Assembly: GCA_003116995.1 (NCBI GenBank) | Contig: BDSL01000046.1 | Coordinates: forward strand, 620,001 to 684,000 | DNA: 64,000 bases | Direction of reading: 5' to 3' | Origin: Yamagishiella unicocca | Taxonomy: Eukaryota > Chlorophyta > Chlorophyceae > Chlamydomonadales > Volvocaceae | Shown: positions 50,801 to 61,742 of the stretch, in pieces | How positions within the stretch are numbered: position 1 is the stretch's first letter | Layout: each line of letters begins with the position of its first letter | Notes under the pieces: generated by a model | What the model saw: the letters and a program-made list of their open reading frames with translations, nothing else | What the model was told of the DNA's origin: nothing | The model's database searches: none | Translations under genes and position numbers: made by a program

Positions 50801-53800
50801 GCGATCAGCGACCGTGAAGACGTACCTGCGACTCGGCAGCGAAGGCCTGCAAGGCGGCCCTCGTGGTCGCTAGGTAAGGGGGCGCCGGTGGGGGCGGGGG
50901 ACTTGCAGGAGGTGATGACGGCGAAGGCGGTGCGCCGGATGTTTCAGAGCTCTCCCGCAGCTGCATGCGCAAGATCGCGGATGACGTCATTCCATCGGCA
51001 CTGCCATCTTGCGTGATGTCACCTGACTGCGGCCTACCAACGTTGACCTCCTCCCCCTCGGATCCGCTTATACCATCCATATACACGCTTCCACCATTTA
51101 CCAAGGTACTTTCATCCTTAACTTCATCTAACTCCTCCCCCGGTCGGCGAGGGGAACCACCGTAGCTTGGTGACAGCACTGCGGCTCTGGAGCTGGCAGC
51201 ATCACCGTGCAGGGGGGCAGCAGCTGGCACTGACCCCTGCGCTTGCGCGGCTGCTTCGACTTCATCCGGAGGCTCTGGAGACCCCAGGAGCTGCTGCAGC
51301 TCGTCACTCCCGCCCCACCGCTTCAACCTGCCCTCCTGCGCTTCAGCCATGGCCTGTGGCGCATGCTGACTCAGCATGACGGCGGCCAGGGCGCGCCATT
51401 CCTGCTCCGGAATCACCAGCGTCATGTCCTCAAGGACCAGTCTGGGCAGGAGCGGACTCTCGGCATCTCGCTGGCCTGCGGCCAGCTGCCGGAGGTCCTC
51501 GTCGGACCTGTTCATGGGCGCCGACGGCGTTCGTTGCCTTAGCTCAAGCGACGGCAAGCGGCCCGAAACGATTGTGCAAAGATTCGCCAAGGACAGCTCA
51601 TTCCTATTTCAGCGATGCAATCCAATACACACGCAGAAAGGGACGGCCCGCCGAGCAGCACGAGATGCATTCGGTCGCCGAAAGTCCCGAGCTCTCCGAC
51701 GACCATCATCCCCAACCCGCTCGCCCCCTTTTCGCCTCACCCCGCCCTTTTCATCGTGGATCCCCGACCGCCCCTCGCCCCTCCTGCTCGGGCCCCCCAG
51801 CCCGACCTGGCGCATTGGAAGAACCACAGCGGCAGAGCGCTATATCTCCAAGCCGCGTCGTTGTAACTCAACAGCGGCGCGGCCGGCGCCCCTTCCGGGT
51901 ACATGCCTCCAGGAGCCAGGTTGTACAGCACCAGGTTTCGGAGCGTGATGGGCCGTACCACTCCGAAGAGACTGATGCCGCCCTGCAAGACGGCAGGGGA
52001 ACCCCCGGTGACAGCAAGCTGAGAGCTGCTGTGGTGGAGCTTGTGGCGCAACATAATTCAAACTTTTCCCCTTCATGCGTATACCACCGCTAAAAGCGGC
52101 TGACAATCGAGGCTCTCCAGCTTGTGCCCCTCGCCCTCCAACCCTCGCCCCTCACGCGTTGTGGCCCACTAACAGCGGCAGTCAGGCATCGAGATGCTTG
52201 CTGACGAGAAGGACGTGCCGACGGCGCGCTGACGCATGTGCTGGTATTGATTGCGCTTCCTCACGCAGGGTATTGGGGAAGCGCAGGGGAGGGACGGGAA
52301 CTGAACCGAGGGGCGGGCGGGGTGGGCCGGGCGGGCGGGACGCACCTTCAGGTCGGTGAAGGTGCGGCCGCCAGCCACCTCCGCCGAGGCGCTGTCGACA
52401 GCGCACGTGGACGCTGGTAGGAGGGCGCCATCAGTGGAGATGTGGAAGGTGCCGGAGGCCTCACTGCCCACGGTCGGGATCGTGGTGTCCAAGCGCCTGT
52501 GTATGTGTGGGCGGGAGTCGCATAAAGATTAAAGCCACTAGGGTTTTGGGAGGGTAGTAACTACACGGAAGTGCTGTGAAATCTTAAGATAACGGTTACG
52601 CAGACTAGTAGGGAACAACATGTCATGAAGGCGACTAAGTGGTCAGAACAACGCAAAGGCGGCTGGAAGAGGACCAGGGTTGGGGGGGGCATGAGAGGAA
52701 AACCCGTGCATCAGCTAATAGAACCGATAACGAAACGTTTGGTACACACATGCTGAAGAAATTGTTTTAGATCAACTAAATCCGGAGGTCGAGTGTCGAC
52801 CCCTCCTGCTATGCTTAGACGAACGTAACCAAGGACCCCGCGCTATTGAGTGGAACGTTTTGCGAGCCCGTGGGAAAGCGGACGTGGGGGATAAGAAACC
52901 CGTGGTGCAATCCAACGGAGAAAAACACGTGAGATGGAGAAGGTATGTGCGAGGGGAAAGAGGTGCGCGCAATCACGCCCTGGCGAGGCCGAAAACCGGT
53001 GGGAACGGCGAAGAGCTGCGGAGGGCATAAGGCACTAAGGCTCAGCCCCTACCCCAAAACCTCATTTGGGGAAGTAACCAAGTGGAGCGCCACCTGGACA
53101 GCACGAATGCCGATGAGCGACCCAGGCCAAAGCACATAAAGGAGCTCGACCCCACCCAGTTGCCCCTGCTATTCCAAGTGAAGCGCCCCCTGGTTGGCCC
53201 TGCTGCTCCGCGAGGACGCGGCCATAACCCCCGATGATGACGGGCACGTACGTGGTGATGAGCCGCGTGGGGTTGTAATCTGGGCGCTCTCCGCAGGACG
53301 CTAGGGAAATGAGCGCCTCCAGCAGGCTTGGTACGACAACAAGCCCTCCTGGGCCCTGCAGCAGTCCAAGCACTGGTCAGCACTCTAGGGGGTAAGAGGC
53401 TGCAGACGGCAGTGGTAACCGCAGAAGCAGTCGCAGCCATAGTAATTGCAGTCAGCGGTCGGCAGACAAGGAGGAAGTCCAATCGCGCCGCTGGGTTAGC
53501 TGCAGGCGCTTTTCTTCCGTGCCCACGCCAAAGGAGACCGCCCAACCTGTCGTACAACCGGTTTTGGCTTACCCATTGTTGGAATGTCTGCGGATCAAGG
53601 TCGGCCAGCACCTGCGGCTGCCACGTCAGCGAGCTCGGCAGCAGCGGAACGGCGCCAGGCAGTTGCGCGTAGCTGCTGGTCGACAGCAATGTGCAGGCCG
53701 ATAGGGACACCTGCGCGCCAGGCGGGCAGTGATGCCGTACAGGTTGAGGCAAGTGGCCGCGAGATGACGCGGGAGACGACGAGATGTACATGGACGCCGG

Positions 53801-56761
53801 TACGCGGTGTGGCAGCAGCTTTCAAACAGCCAGTTGTTGCAGGCTGCTGGAGCGGCTGCTGAGTGCGTTCGAAGGACGTCCTTTTGATGGACACCGTTGC
53901 ACGATGGGGGCGCAACCGTTACCACCCACCCAACCGCCACCTCGGCCCTCCCAGCGCCCGCAGCGCTTTTTACCTGGGCCCCAGGCCCATCTCCTCCGCG
54001 CTACTTGGTCATATTCGTAAAATGCACCGCAAAGGGGAACCCACGTACCTCTGAGAGCAAGCTGAGCTCCTCCAGCAGCAGCTGTTCCAAGGGGGCGCGC
54101 GGAGGACCCTGGTGCATCGAGACGGGTCAGGGCATGGCGGTGCGGGTCAGGACAGGGCCGTTTGAATGATGGAGGAGGCGCAGCGGACCTCACGGGGCCG
54201 GCAACCATCGCAGGCATCGCCACTGTATACATCACCACCGTGAGCTGAACGCCGCATGTGTACAAATAAATCACCTATGCGCAACGAACCTGCAGCTGTA
54301 TGGCGAACCCGTTTGGCGGCTCTTGCGGCCATATCTCACTGCTGTTGTGTCCCGCCGCCTCTGCCAGGAAGGCCAGCTCCGGATCCGGTACGACGACTGT
54401 GCAGCGCACGAGCCTGATCTGAGCCACACGCAGCACACCGTAGGTGTTCGGAAACGGCACTCCCCTGCGCCCATCGCCAACAGTGGCAAATGCGTCGAGT
54501 GGCCATAATCGCGTAATGGATCGGGAGGGAATCCGGGTAAAGATTGCCGGAAAGCAAAAACGATCCGCAAGCGTTCCGTAAACGGATTGGCAAATGGATC
54601 CACAATATATCCACAGCCCCGCCACGGTTTAAAGTGTCGTTGCACAAGATGCCGTGATCGCCGCCGCGTGTGAGCGTGATGACAAGTGATATCGTGACGT
54701 TCTCCTGCTGCCTCACACCTACGCCCCCTCCCTAAATCGTGGAAAGCCTGGGGCGGGGGAGAGGGCGCCAGACAGGAGGCCCTCCGGGTCTCCCTTCGGC
54801 CTTGAGCCGCCGCATTCTCTGCGCGTTCCCCTTGCCGGCTCCGTCAAGCCGCTCGCCAAACCAACCCTATCAGCCCCGTCCTGTCCCTCCCTACGGCCCA
54901 GGTCCCAGCGCCGCGTACGTACTCACCGCACAATATCAAAGCTAGACATCGCAACCGACAAAGAACTCATTGCGCCGTCGGGCCGTGTGGCGTGCGGCAA
55001 GTTTACGACCACCATGTCGGAAAGAATGGCGACACTCTGTGGTTCTGTCGGGGATTTTGCAGTGCCGCTGGCGGTGATACCCCACAAGTCTGCTCTGCCC
55101 CCCAAGTTGAGGGTGGTGGGACGGGTCGGGTCGCCAAGTAGGACCAGCACCTGATTTGAGTTGATCTCAACCTGCGAGGCGCCGGAGGGCAGGAAAAACA
55201 TGTCGTTGGGGCCATAGGACCGCTGCTGGAAGCACGCAAAGAAGGGCTGTGCCACGGGGCAGCGGAACAAGCCACATCCACAAGGCCAAACTCGCTGCCC
55301 GGCGCCTTTCTGGTTACCCCACGGGCCCTCTGTCCCGTACCAGCTCCCACGAGTCCTCGAGCTGGAGCGTCAGGTTTGCAGCGATGTAAATATACACAAA
55401 GCCCCAGGCCTCACTGAGGAGCGCCCTTGACACAGGCCCCAGCTGCGAGCCGTCCGTAATGGCCTTGGCAGCGCAATTAAATGGCCGGCCCACAGCGGTT
55501 GGAGGGCGAGTGATCGTGACGTTGATCCAGTGCACGTGACCGCCTCCGTTGGCCACCTTGGTCGTCAGGTTCGTGATTCGCAGAGCTCCGTCCTCAACCA
55601 CCACCCCCGTGTTGAACGGCCATTGCCGCTGTTTGTTGCACAGCCTTGTGACCAAGTCGAACAAGTGATCACTTGCAACCATAACCAACACATCCATCAG
55701 GCGAAGCGTGGCGGTGGGGCTGATGTCGAAAATAGCCGAAGGCGCCAGCTCTGCCAGAACGCCGCCGGAGAACGGGTTCACAAGTGGAACCAGGTGCAAT
55801 GCCAGAGATGACAACGTGAGCTCTTGACCTGTGGGGATTTAAACTACAATCAATTCTTTAACGGACAAGCGAATCGCGATAATCTTCCCCCGCCTATCGC
55901 CAACCATTTCGCCCGCCTAGCGCCGCCCAAGTCGTACCCTCTGTGCCTAACTTAGAAGATTGAGGGAAAACGTCGGCAATGATTGGCACGCGCGGAGCTA
56001 TCGGTGTCGACCGCATCAATTATTTCGACGGCAATGTGGGCATACTTCGATTCATAGTTCCCGCCCTACGAGCGCACGGCGTTCGACTGCCCGCACCTGC
56101 TTCCAGGCCAATCGCTGGACCATCGAGCAGGATTTGCGCCGGCAGCTGCCACCAAGTCAACATGGTAAAGGGCAACTCCCCAGGTGGGCCCGGAGGCCGG
56201 GGAGGTAAGGGAGGCAATGGAGGCGGGGAAGGCGTGAAAGGATGGAGAGGCGTCGACGGCGGGTCCGTGCCGAAGTGAACGTCGTTTCCATCGTTAGTCC
56301 AGGTTGGATTCGGCCACATAAGTGACAGCAGTCGTCCAGGTACGCTGTTGCCCTGGCCCCTGACGGTTACCGAAACCGTCCCCGCGGGCAGTCGCGAGAG
56401 CGGGCTGTTCCGTTGTGGCAGGACCGTCATGACTCCCGGGGGTAAGGCGTCCTGGGTTGCAAGCAGCTGGTCGACCGAAACCGGTATTTCGTCCACCGGA
56501 GGCAACTGCGCGGGAAGATATTGCATGAGGGTGTAAGGGCAACGTGGTTCTAGCCGCCTGCTGAGGCGACAATTAGGAGACACACAAAAATGCGAGACAA
56601 GAGGCCACGGTTGCGTCCGGGGGGGCGCACACGTCAATCGAACATCCGAAACATCCTACAAGAACCTGTCGTTCGGGCAAAGTTTGGTCACTTTGCGTTA
56701 CCCACTTGAAGGGGCTGGCATGTCATGACCATGAGCGCCACCAAAAGCACAGCGATAAAGC
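44873..56761 (-). CDS. Receptor-like protein kinase with very large ectodomain and non-RD (HGD) kinase
   Basis: Minus-strand GT-AG exons joined in phase: 56761-56706, 56505-56097, 55828-55323, 55246-54927, 54464-54290, 54108-54049, 53710-53573, 53355-53156, 52496-52346, 52018-51807, 51603-50826, 49988-49820, then 49577 into the membrane exon (to ~49 kb). The first is a signal-peptide core (FIAVLLVALMVMTC); the initiating exon upstream was not found. The ectodomain (>1,000 residues) has leucine-rich beta-strand modules such as QELTLSSLALHLV, ITLRNLVLYNLAPGG and LPRLVLEDMTLVIPE, and Pro-rich linkers, resembling a beta-helix receptor. The membrane helix is VVPLVACVAAVGGVLVLAAL, then YRRSRRRK. 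Kinase exons: 47662-47452 (GVGAFGVVYRG, VAIK), 47070-46894 (LYIVQEYCNGGTL), 46455-46324 plus 46152-45917 (HGDLKPDNVLL, ADFGL, GTPAYLAPE), 45551-45378 (DVWSFGLVLIEL), 45076-44873 (ERPDF, stop). Exons at 48.0-48.95 kb are coding-like but include one unresolved frame junction. Plant-type TKL/RLK; ligand unknown. Confidence 0.8.
52681..52801 (+). repeat. Dispersed repeat X, diverged copy
   Basis: Blocks GAGGAAAACCCGTG, AACGAAACGTTTGG, ACATGCTGAAGAA and CCGGAGGTCGAGTGTCGAC follow the order of the copies at 24.8-25.1 kb. It sits in an intron of the receptor kinase, antisense to it. Confidence 0.6.
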
Positions 56762-57639
56762 CTGCAGCAATCAAACATTGATGACGCCGAGTCGTGAAGC
56801 CTTAACATCCAGCAAGAGGATAGACTTCTGAGACCCCTTATGTACCATAACACCCCAAATTTTGAGGAAAGAACCGAACAGGCACAACTTGCAAATATCA
56901 GGATGCACCTTCAGGTCCCTTTGCATACCGGTTTTTGACAGACTTCCAAGCAGCGAATATTTTAAGCTCAAATGGGAGAGCATTTGCATCTGCAAAAGGT
57001 CCATGCGTCCATCCCAGTCTGGCCCCTAGTCGTTGGAACGGCAACTTGACGTGATAATGGTGCCGTGCGAGCTAACCAGAAGTAGAGACTACCAAGCCGA
57101 ACCCATCGATTGCGCTAAAGAAGTTGACTGGGATGAAGGGTTAGGCGGACACTGCAATGACGGGCTAGCGTCGGCGGTGGCGCCGCCCGCTTGTAATACA
57201 CTAGATATAGGCCCCACGCGATCGCACCTGTACATACAAGGGACTGTCAGGCCCTGGCAAGTGTCGTCACTCACCAGCATTTCTGAACGTGGCGCGGCTT
57301 GTGTATCCCATGGTTATCTTGACTCAGTACCATCAACAATGCTGGATCTGTATTGTCTACAGTGTGTGACCAGCCGTGCGACGTCGGGCGTTGTTCACAG
57401 CCTGAACGGTGTCCGACGCATGGTAATCGCAGCTTGCAGGCTTCGACGAGCTTTTAAAAACAGGAGGGGCCTGGGGACGCCGTAATATATCGGCTATTAA
57501 CAAGATGTCACAGTGTACCCAAGCCTCACAACCAAGGACAAGAGGAATGGCGGGCCAATCCAGCCAGTCATGCGCGATCGAGTCATAATGTAACCCGCCA
57601 TTCATACTGGGCCCCATTCATAAAGAACCACGGTTTGCC
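56762..57639. other. Region upstream of the receptor kinase
   Basis: Should contain the missing first exon and promoter of the receptor kinase on the minus strand; neither was identified. No other gene is supported. Confidence 0.4.
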
Positions 57640-57990
57640 TCCTACACATATTATGACTGGTAACGGTCATAAAACAGCTGTAGGCTATGACTGGAAAACG
57701 GTGTGCTTTGGACTCCAAAATGACTGGATGGATTCGTAACGTGTTTGTCTGACTGGAATGGGTCATTTCCAGCATTCATAATGCCAGTCATAATTAGCTT
57801 ATGACTGGGAAAATGACTGGCGGTCATGCTTATGACCAGGCATTATGACTCAGACATAAATTTATGACTGACCCGGGTCATCCCCTGCTGCAAGTTATGA
57901 CCCGGGTCATTCCCTACTGCGTAGAATGGCTAGTGTGGTGATGATGAGATGACTAGTGTGGTGATGATGAGATGTTTGGGTCATTCCCTG
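57640..57990. repeat. ATGACTGG/CCAGTCAT-rich patch with palindromes and a 23-bp direct repeat
   Basis: About a dozen copies of TATGACTGG-like octamers in both orientations within 250 bases, two copies of the palindrome centre GACCCGGGTCAT (57.88 and 57.90 kb), three copies of GGGTCATYCCCTRCTKC-like sequence, and a perfect 23-bp direct repeat (57932-57954, 57955-57977) around CTAGTGTGGTGATGATGAG. No frame is coding. Origin unknown; it could be the terminal region of a DNA transposon. Confidence 0.7.
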
Positions 57991-58143
57991 CTTCGATTGC
58001 TGGTATTACAAAGGAGCCGGAAAGGCTACAAGCGCGGAAGCGCAACCAGGCGGGCCCGATGGGCCAGACCACGACACAGATCACTGGGCAAAAGAGCCCG
58101 CCCTCACCGGCCGGGAAGGGGCAAAAGCCAAAGACAGCCAACT

Positions 58144-58340
58144 ACGAAGACACGAGAAGGCAGCACGCACAACTCAAAGCACGGGGAGGAACACAAGCGC
58201 GTCCAGAAAACACGAACCACCTGCACCAAGCCGGCAGCGAGACGCGAGTAGGAGCGCGACCCGGCATAACCGGGGCACCAGGCCCCACAACCCAAAATCA
58301 CCCACAAAACCGCGCCCCGGTCAACCGTCGGGCAACCCCT
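58144..58340 (-). mobile_element. LINE 3'-UTR fragment, inverted relative to the copy at 62.79-62.97 kb
   Basis: The sequence from ACGAAGACACGAGAAGGCAG to the Pro/Gly-rich CCGTCGGGCAACCCC is the reverse complement, with minor changes, of 62785-62974, which follows the LINE reverse transcriptase there. Only the 3' portion is present. Confidence 0.75.
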
Positions 58341-58399
58341 TGGCACCCGGGTAGCCCCGGACTGCGCCCCCGGACTGCGTACGACACGGACGAGCACGC

Positions 58400-58473
58400 A
58401 GGTGAGGTTGGTACGCCATCTGGCTTTCGTCAGATGGTCCCTGGTTCGATTCCTGGGCTCATCCCCGACTTTG
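58400..58473 (+). repeat. tRNA-like sequence, probable SINE head
   Basis: A Pol III B box GGTTCGATTCC lies at 58443-58453 within a T-arm-like CCTGG..CCTGG, preceded by a stem CATCTG/CAGATG around an 8-nt loop and a weak A-box-like TTGGTACGCC. The ends GGTGAG and CTCATCC pair imperfectly. The T-stem has a T-T mismatch and the anticodon loop is one base too long, so it is not a functional tRNA gene; a tRNA-derived SINE in a retroelement-rich region is the best reading. Confidence 0.45.
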
Positions 58474-58600
58474 TTTGGGAGTATGAGGTTATGGCTAGTT
58501 GCTGACAAGTGGAGTTTAGGTCACAGTTGATATGCCGGACTCGCACCCTCGGTTGGTGGCGATTGCTGAACCCTCTGTCTTCCAAAGGAAGTAGGGTGAA

Positions 58601-59158
58601 ATGATGAGGTCAGTTCCTGGGCTGAGACCTAGCCTGTCTAATGGACGACTGGCGGGCATCGGCCCGCACCGCAGCGTAGGCGCGCCTGGAATCGCGCCCA
58701 CGCTGACGAACCTCGAGTTCATCCTCGGGGCAGCCAAATGCCAGCTGCGCCCGAGGATGGAAGCGGTCGACGCGCTCACCCAACACTGGGGCGGCGACGA
58801 GCAGCTATTGCACCTGAACCCGCCATTCCAACTGTTGGGGGGCCGGGTAGTCCGAAAGATCCGGGACGAGCGAGGCAACTATGTGCTGATAGCCCCGGTG
58901 TGGCTTCGCTGGTGGGGCGTGACACTCGACCGCTTGCCAGTTAAGGCACGGCTGCGACTGCCGCATTCCAACCTATTCGAATGCTTCAGCCTGAAGGGAG
59001 ATCAAGAGCTTGCAATACGCAGCGGAGGTGGTGTACATAACCTGGCGGGCCAGGTGGTGTGGGGTGGGGTAAGGGAAACACGCGGGCCGCCACCCCAGAC
59101 CGAGGGAATACGGCAGCCAACGACGTATTCTGCCAACCCCCGCAACCACAGAGGCTGA
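58601..59158 (+). mobile_element. DIRS-type retroelement fragment, region downstream of RT/RNase H
   Basis: The open frame contains MEAVDALTQHWGGDEQ, LHLNPPFQLLGG, VVRKIRDERGNYVLIAPVW and RWWGVTLDRLP. The order 'D-x-x-x-x-x-W, NPPF, K-x-R, P-x-W, WW' is that of the domain following reverse transcriptase in DIRS/Kangaroo-type and related elements. The RT itself is absent. The tyrosine recombinase that would belong to such an element is 0.9 kb downstream on the opposite strand. Family call from memory of the pattern. Confidence 0.5.
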
Positions 59159-59925
59159 AGGGCGTATGGCTAACCGACCGACTATCCGAAATGGAGTTGT
59201 TGTAGCGGTTACAGTGGGTTCCAGACCAAAAGGTAGAACCGAAACGGAGTGTCGTCGAAGCTACCCAGAGAACCAGGGGGCATCGCGGACAAAGGTCGCG
59301 GAGATGACGGCCAGTGGGAGCTACCGCTGCTGGGAGCTATGCCCCCACGGGCCGGCGGGCTTGCTGGTGGGCGACTGGCGGCTACTGGAGCAGATGTGTG
59401 AAGCGATCCCACACGAGGTTGCCGCTTACCTAGGGGAAGCCCCCGAGTAGAGGCTCCCGAGCTGGAAATTATGGATTCGGCCGACGAAGCAACTAGGCGA
59501 GGCATGGGGCACCCCAGGGCCGCGGTTCCTCTGCTGTGCAGCTGTGTGCAGTCGCAGAGTATGGTGGAGCGGAGCAATAATTGAGAGCTCCGCAATTGTA
59601 GCAGCAGCGGGGTTGGTACAGACCAGAACCAAGAGCTAGAAGGCGGGGCAACAGATGAAGGGGACGATGGCGGAGAGGTGGGGTTCGAGGGAAACCCGTG
59701 GATGTCCGAAAAAAACGTTTAAAACAGAAGTTTTGAGATGCATGCGGGAGAACTGGGTTGGGGATACGAAAGCCGAAGGTCGTAGGGAGGTGGGGTGGGT
59801 GGTCGACTACGACACCCCGGATTACGAGTGAAGGTGAAGGGCGGACAGCCAAGCTCACAGGCCGAGAGGAAAGAGGCCTCCTGACACCCGGAACAGGGGT
59901 AAGCCGCTGGACGGCGGTGTGACTT
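59159..59925. other. Retroelement-derived spacer
   Basis: Contains a one-base variant of the TGTAAC junction motif at 59198-59214 followed by GGGTTCCAGACCAAAAGGTA, then a short frame (to 59450, ..HEVAAYLGEAPE) of unknown origin, then a repeat X copy. Confidence 0.45.
59686..59800 (+). repeat. Dispersed repeat X, copy within retroelement DNA
   Basis: Blocks CGAGGGAAACCCGTGG, AAACGTTTAAAACAGAAG, TTTTGAGATGCATGCGGGAG, AACTGGGTTGGGG and ACGAAAGCCGAAGGTCG match the copies at 24.8-25.1 and 52.7 kb in order. Confidence 0.7.
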
Positions 59926-60034
59926 GGGCGACGTTCGGTAGAACATGCATGGGTGCGAACAATCCAAGCGATAACGGGCGCCTTACCAAACTCACGCTAG
60001 CCTGAGTACGGCGGGATCAATTGAATTACAGGAG
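59926..60034 (+). repeat. ~105-bp direct repeat, left copy
   Basis: Nearly identical to 61638-61742, with a 4-base insertion and a few substitutions. Both begin GGGCGACGTTCGGTAGAACA and end GGGATCAATTGAATTACAGG. Together they bracket the tyrosine-recombinase gene. Confidence 0.9.
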
Positions 60035-60068
60035 CCCACAAGAAGAACCCACGACAACCCACAGATCG

Positions 60069-61126
60069 CTACGTCGAATGCCGCCGCTGCGTCGAACGGA
60101 CCCCGACATGGCGAGTGGGGTCGGTATACCGGCCAAGGACGGCAGAGCTCTGAATCTGCCCTAACGCCTTCAAATCCGCTTCACCAAGGCCCCTGTCAGC
60201 CGCCGCCTGCAGGGGCCCCCGGCGAAAGCTGTGATTCGTCTCCCCTTCGTAGAGCTCGGCATCCCGAAGGTGCTTCTGAATACGCGCCCCAAGCGCTGAC
60301 CTGCTAAAAGACTCCTCCTTGAAGGACTTCCGGTCGCGAGACAGAGGCCGGAATAGGTGGCGACGGATCGCGCACTCAGGCACACCAGTTTGGCTGGCCC
60401 GCCAGAAGCAGTAAGCGAGGGTCTGGGAGAAGCACAGCGCGGGGCGGGCCAAGTGTGGCTCCAGGAACACCGCTGGCGCCCGCTGTGTGCGAGCCGTCTC
60501 GGTGCCGTGCTCCCGCACACACAACCGGTACGCCACGCCCGGTGCCCACTCCCATGGAGGGGGCAACGGCAATCGGCGATCGGGCTCATCGGGCCGGTCG
60601 GGGTTGCAGAAGTCGGCCAGCTTACCGACGTCGAAGCCCCAGTAAGTGCTCTGCCACATGAACTGCGCGCAGCGCAGGTCCCGCGTGAAGAGCAGCGAAT
60701 CTACGGCCGACGAAGCGGTCAAAGCCTCACCCAGTAGGTAATCGCATAAGCCGTTCGTATTTCGCTTCCGCCAAAGGTACGGCAGAGACCTGCTGGTAAC
60801 ACCCAAGCATACGCAGCCGAGCGTAGCCAGCGCGATAGTCTGCAACCCAAGGAGAATCGCAAGGGTTACCGCTCCCAGTGACTGAGTCGAAGGGGCCCGA
60901 CCGCCCGTCACGGGAGAACCACCCGCTGAGAGACGACAATACACCCCTCACGGCCTCGGGCCCAGCGGTGGACAGCTTGCGACCAGGATGGTTGGGCAGC
61001 CACCACTCTTCCACGTACACGAGGAGGTGCTCAGGACCCACGTCCGCCAAGCCAACCCCCTCGCCCGCACTTTCAAGCCAAGCCGAAAGCTCTGCGGCGG
61101 CGGCTTCCTGGCGGACCCGAGCAGGC
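60069..61126 (-). CDS. Tyrosine recombinase of a DIRS/Kangaroo-like element, frameshifted
   Basis: On the minus strand, an exon starting after the acceptor TTTTCTTACAG at 61127 reads RVRQEAAAAELSAWLESAG, EHLLVYVEEWWLP and DYRAGYARLRMLGCYQQ (core-binding SAM-like domain). The frame shifts near 60750 into CDYLLGEALTASSAVDSLLF, LRCAQFMWQSTYWGFDVGKL and, at the C-terminus, NHSFRRGPLQAA then VLGRYTDP, ending at TAG 60069. H-x-x-R and the nucleophile Tyr are present. Where DIRS recombinases have the first catalytic Arg (R-G-x-D-V-G), this has W-G-F-D-V-G, so that Arg seems lost. With the frameshift this suggests a dead copy. Its orientation is opposite to the neighbouring RNase-H-region fragment, as I recall for Volvox Kangaroo. 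Confidence 0.7.
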
Positions 61127-61637
61127 CTGTAAGAAAATTAACCAGGTCAGCGAACAGAGCTTAACCCACCGTCAGCGGATAAGCTCCACGACTTGATCTA
61201 GGCGACCAATCGTACGGCGAGGCGGCGGGACTCGATTTCGAGAGGTCCAAGGTGTAGGCCTCGCTCGAACCTAACCCCACGGGATCAAAATGAGGTCGGA
61301 ACCCGAGACCGGGCACTGAGAGGTCCAATATCAACGGATTCTCAGGGGAGCGAAGAGGAGCGAGCGAGCGAACACATCTTGGGGACGCCGAGGCGCCATA
61401 GAGCCAGAAGTTAGCCCGAACTGTGTACCCGCGACCTGCATAAAGCCGTCAAAAGCAGAGATAAGGCTTGAATCGAGATTTATAAGGGGAACAAGTATCC
61501 TCACGTGTCCTACCAGGACGGGGTAAGGCGCGGCAGGAAGAGTGTCAACCAAACCCTGTCCAGTAGAAGGAGAGAATCCGCCGTAAACGAGGCTCACTAG
61601 CCCGTTCGCGTTTGGCCCACCCTTGGCCCACCCTTTG

Positions 61638-61742
61638 GGGCGACGTTCGGTAGAACATGGGTACGAACAATCCAAGCGATAACTGGCGCCTTACCAAACT
61701 CATGCTAGCCTGAGTACGGCGGGATCAATTGAATTACAGGAG
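61638..61742 (+). repeat. ~105-bp direct repeat, right copy
   Basis: Second copy of the repeat at 59926-60034, in the same orientation. It abuts the truncated LINE reverse transcriptase at 61743. Confidence 0.9.

Noticed and set aside
54600..54710. An extra ectodomain exon (ENVTISLVITLTRGGDHG)
   Set aside because: Coding-like, but the neighbouring exons 54927-55246 and 54290-54464 join in phase without it and no acceptor/donor pair of matching phase with a good pyrimidine tract was found. It may be alternative or relic.
58400..58473. A functional tRNA gene
   Set aside because: The T-stem has a mismatch, the anticodon loop is 8 nt and the acceptor stem pairs poorly.
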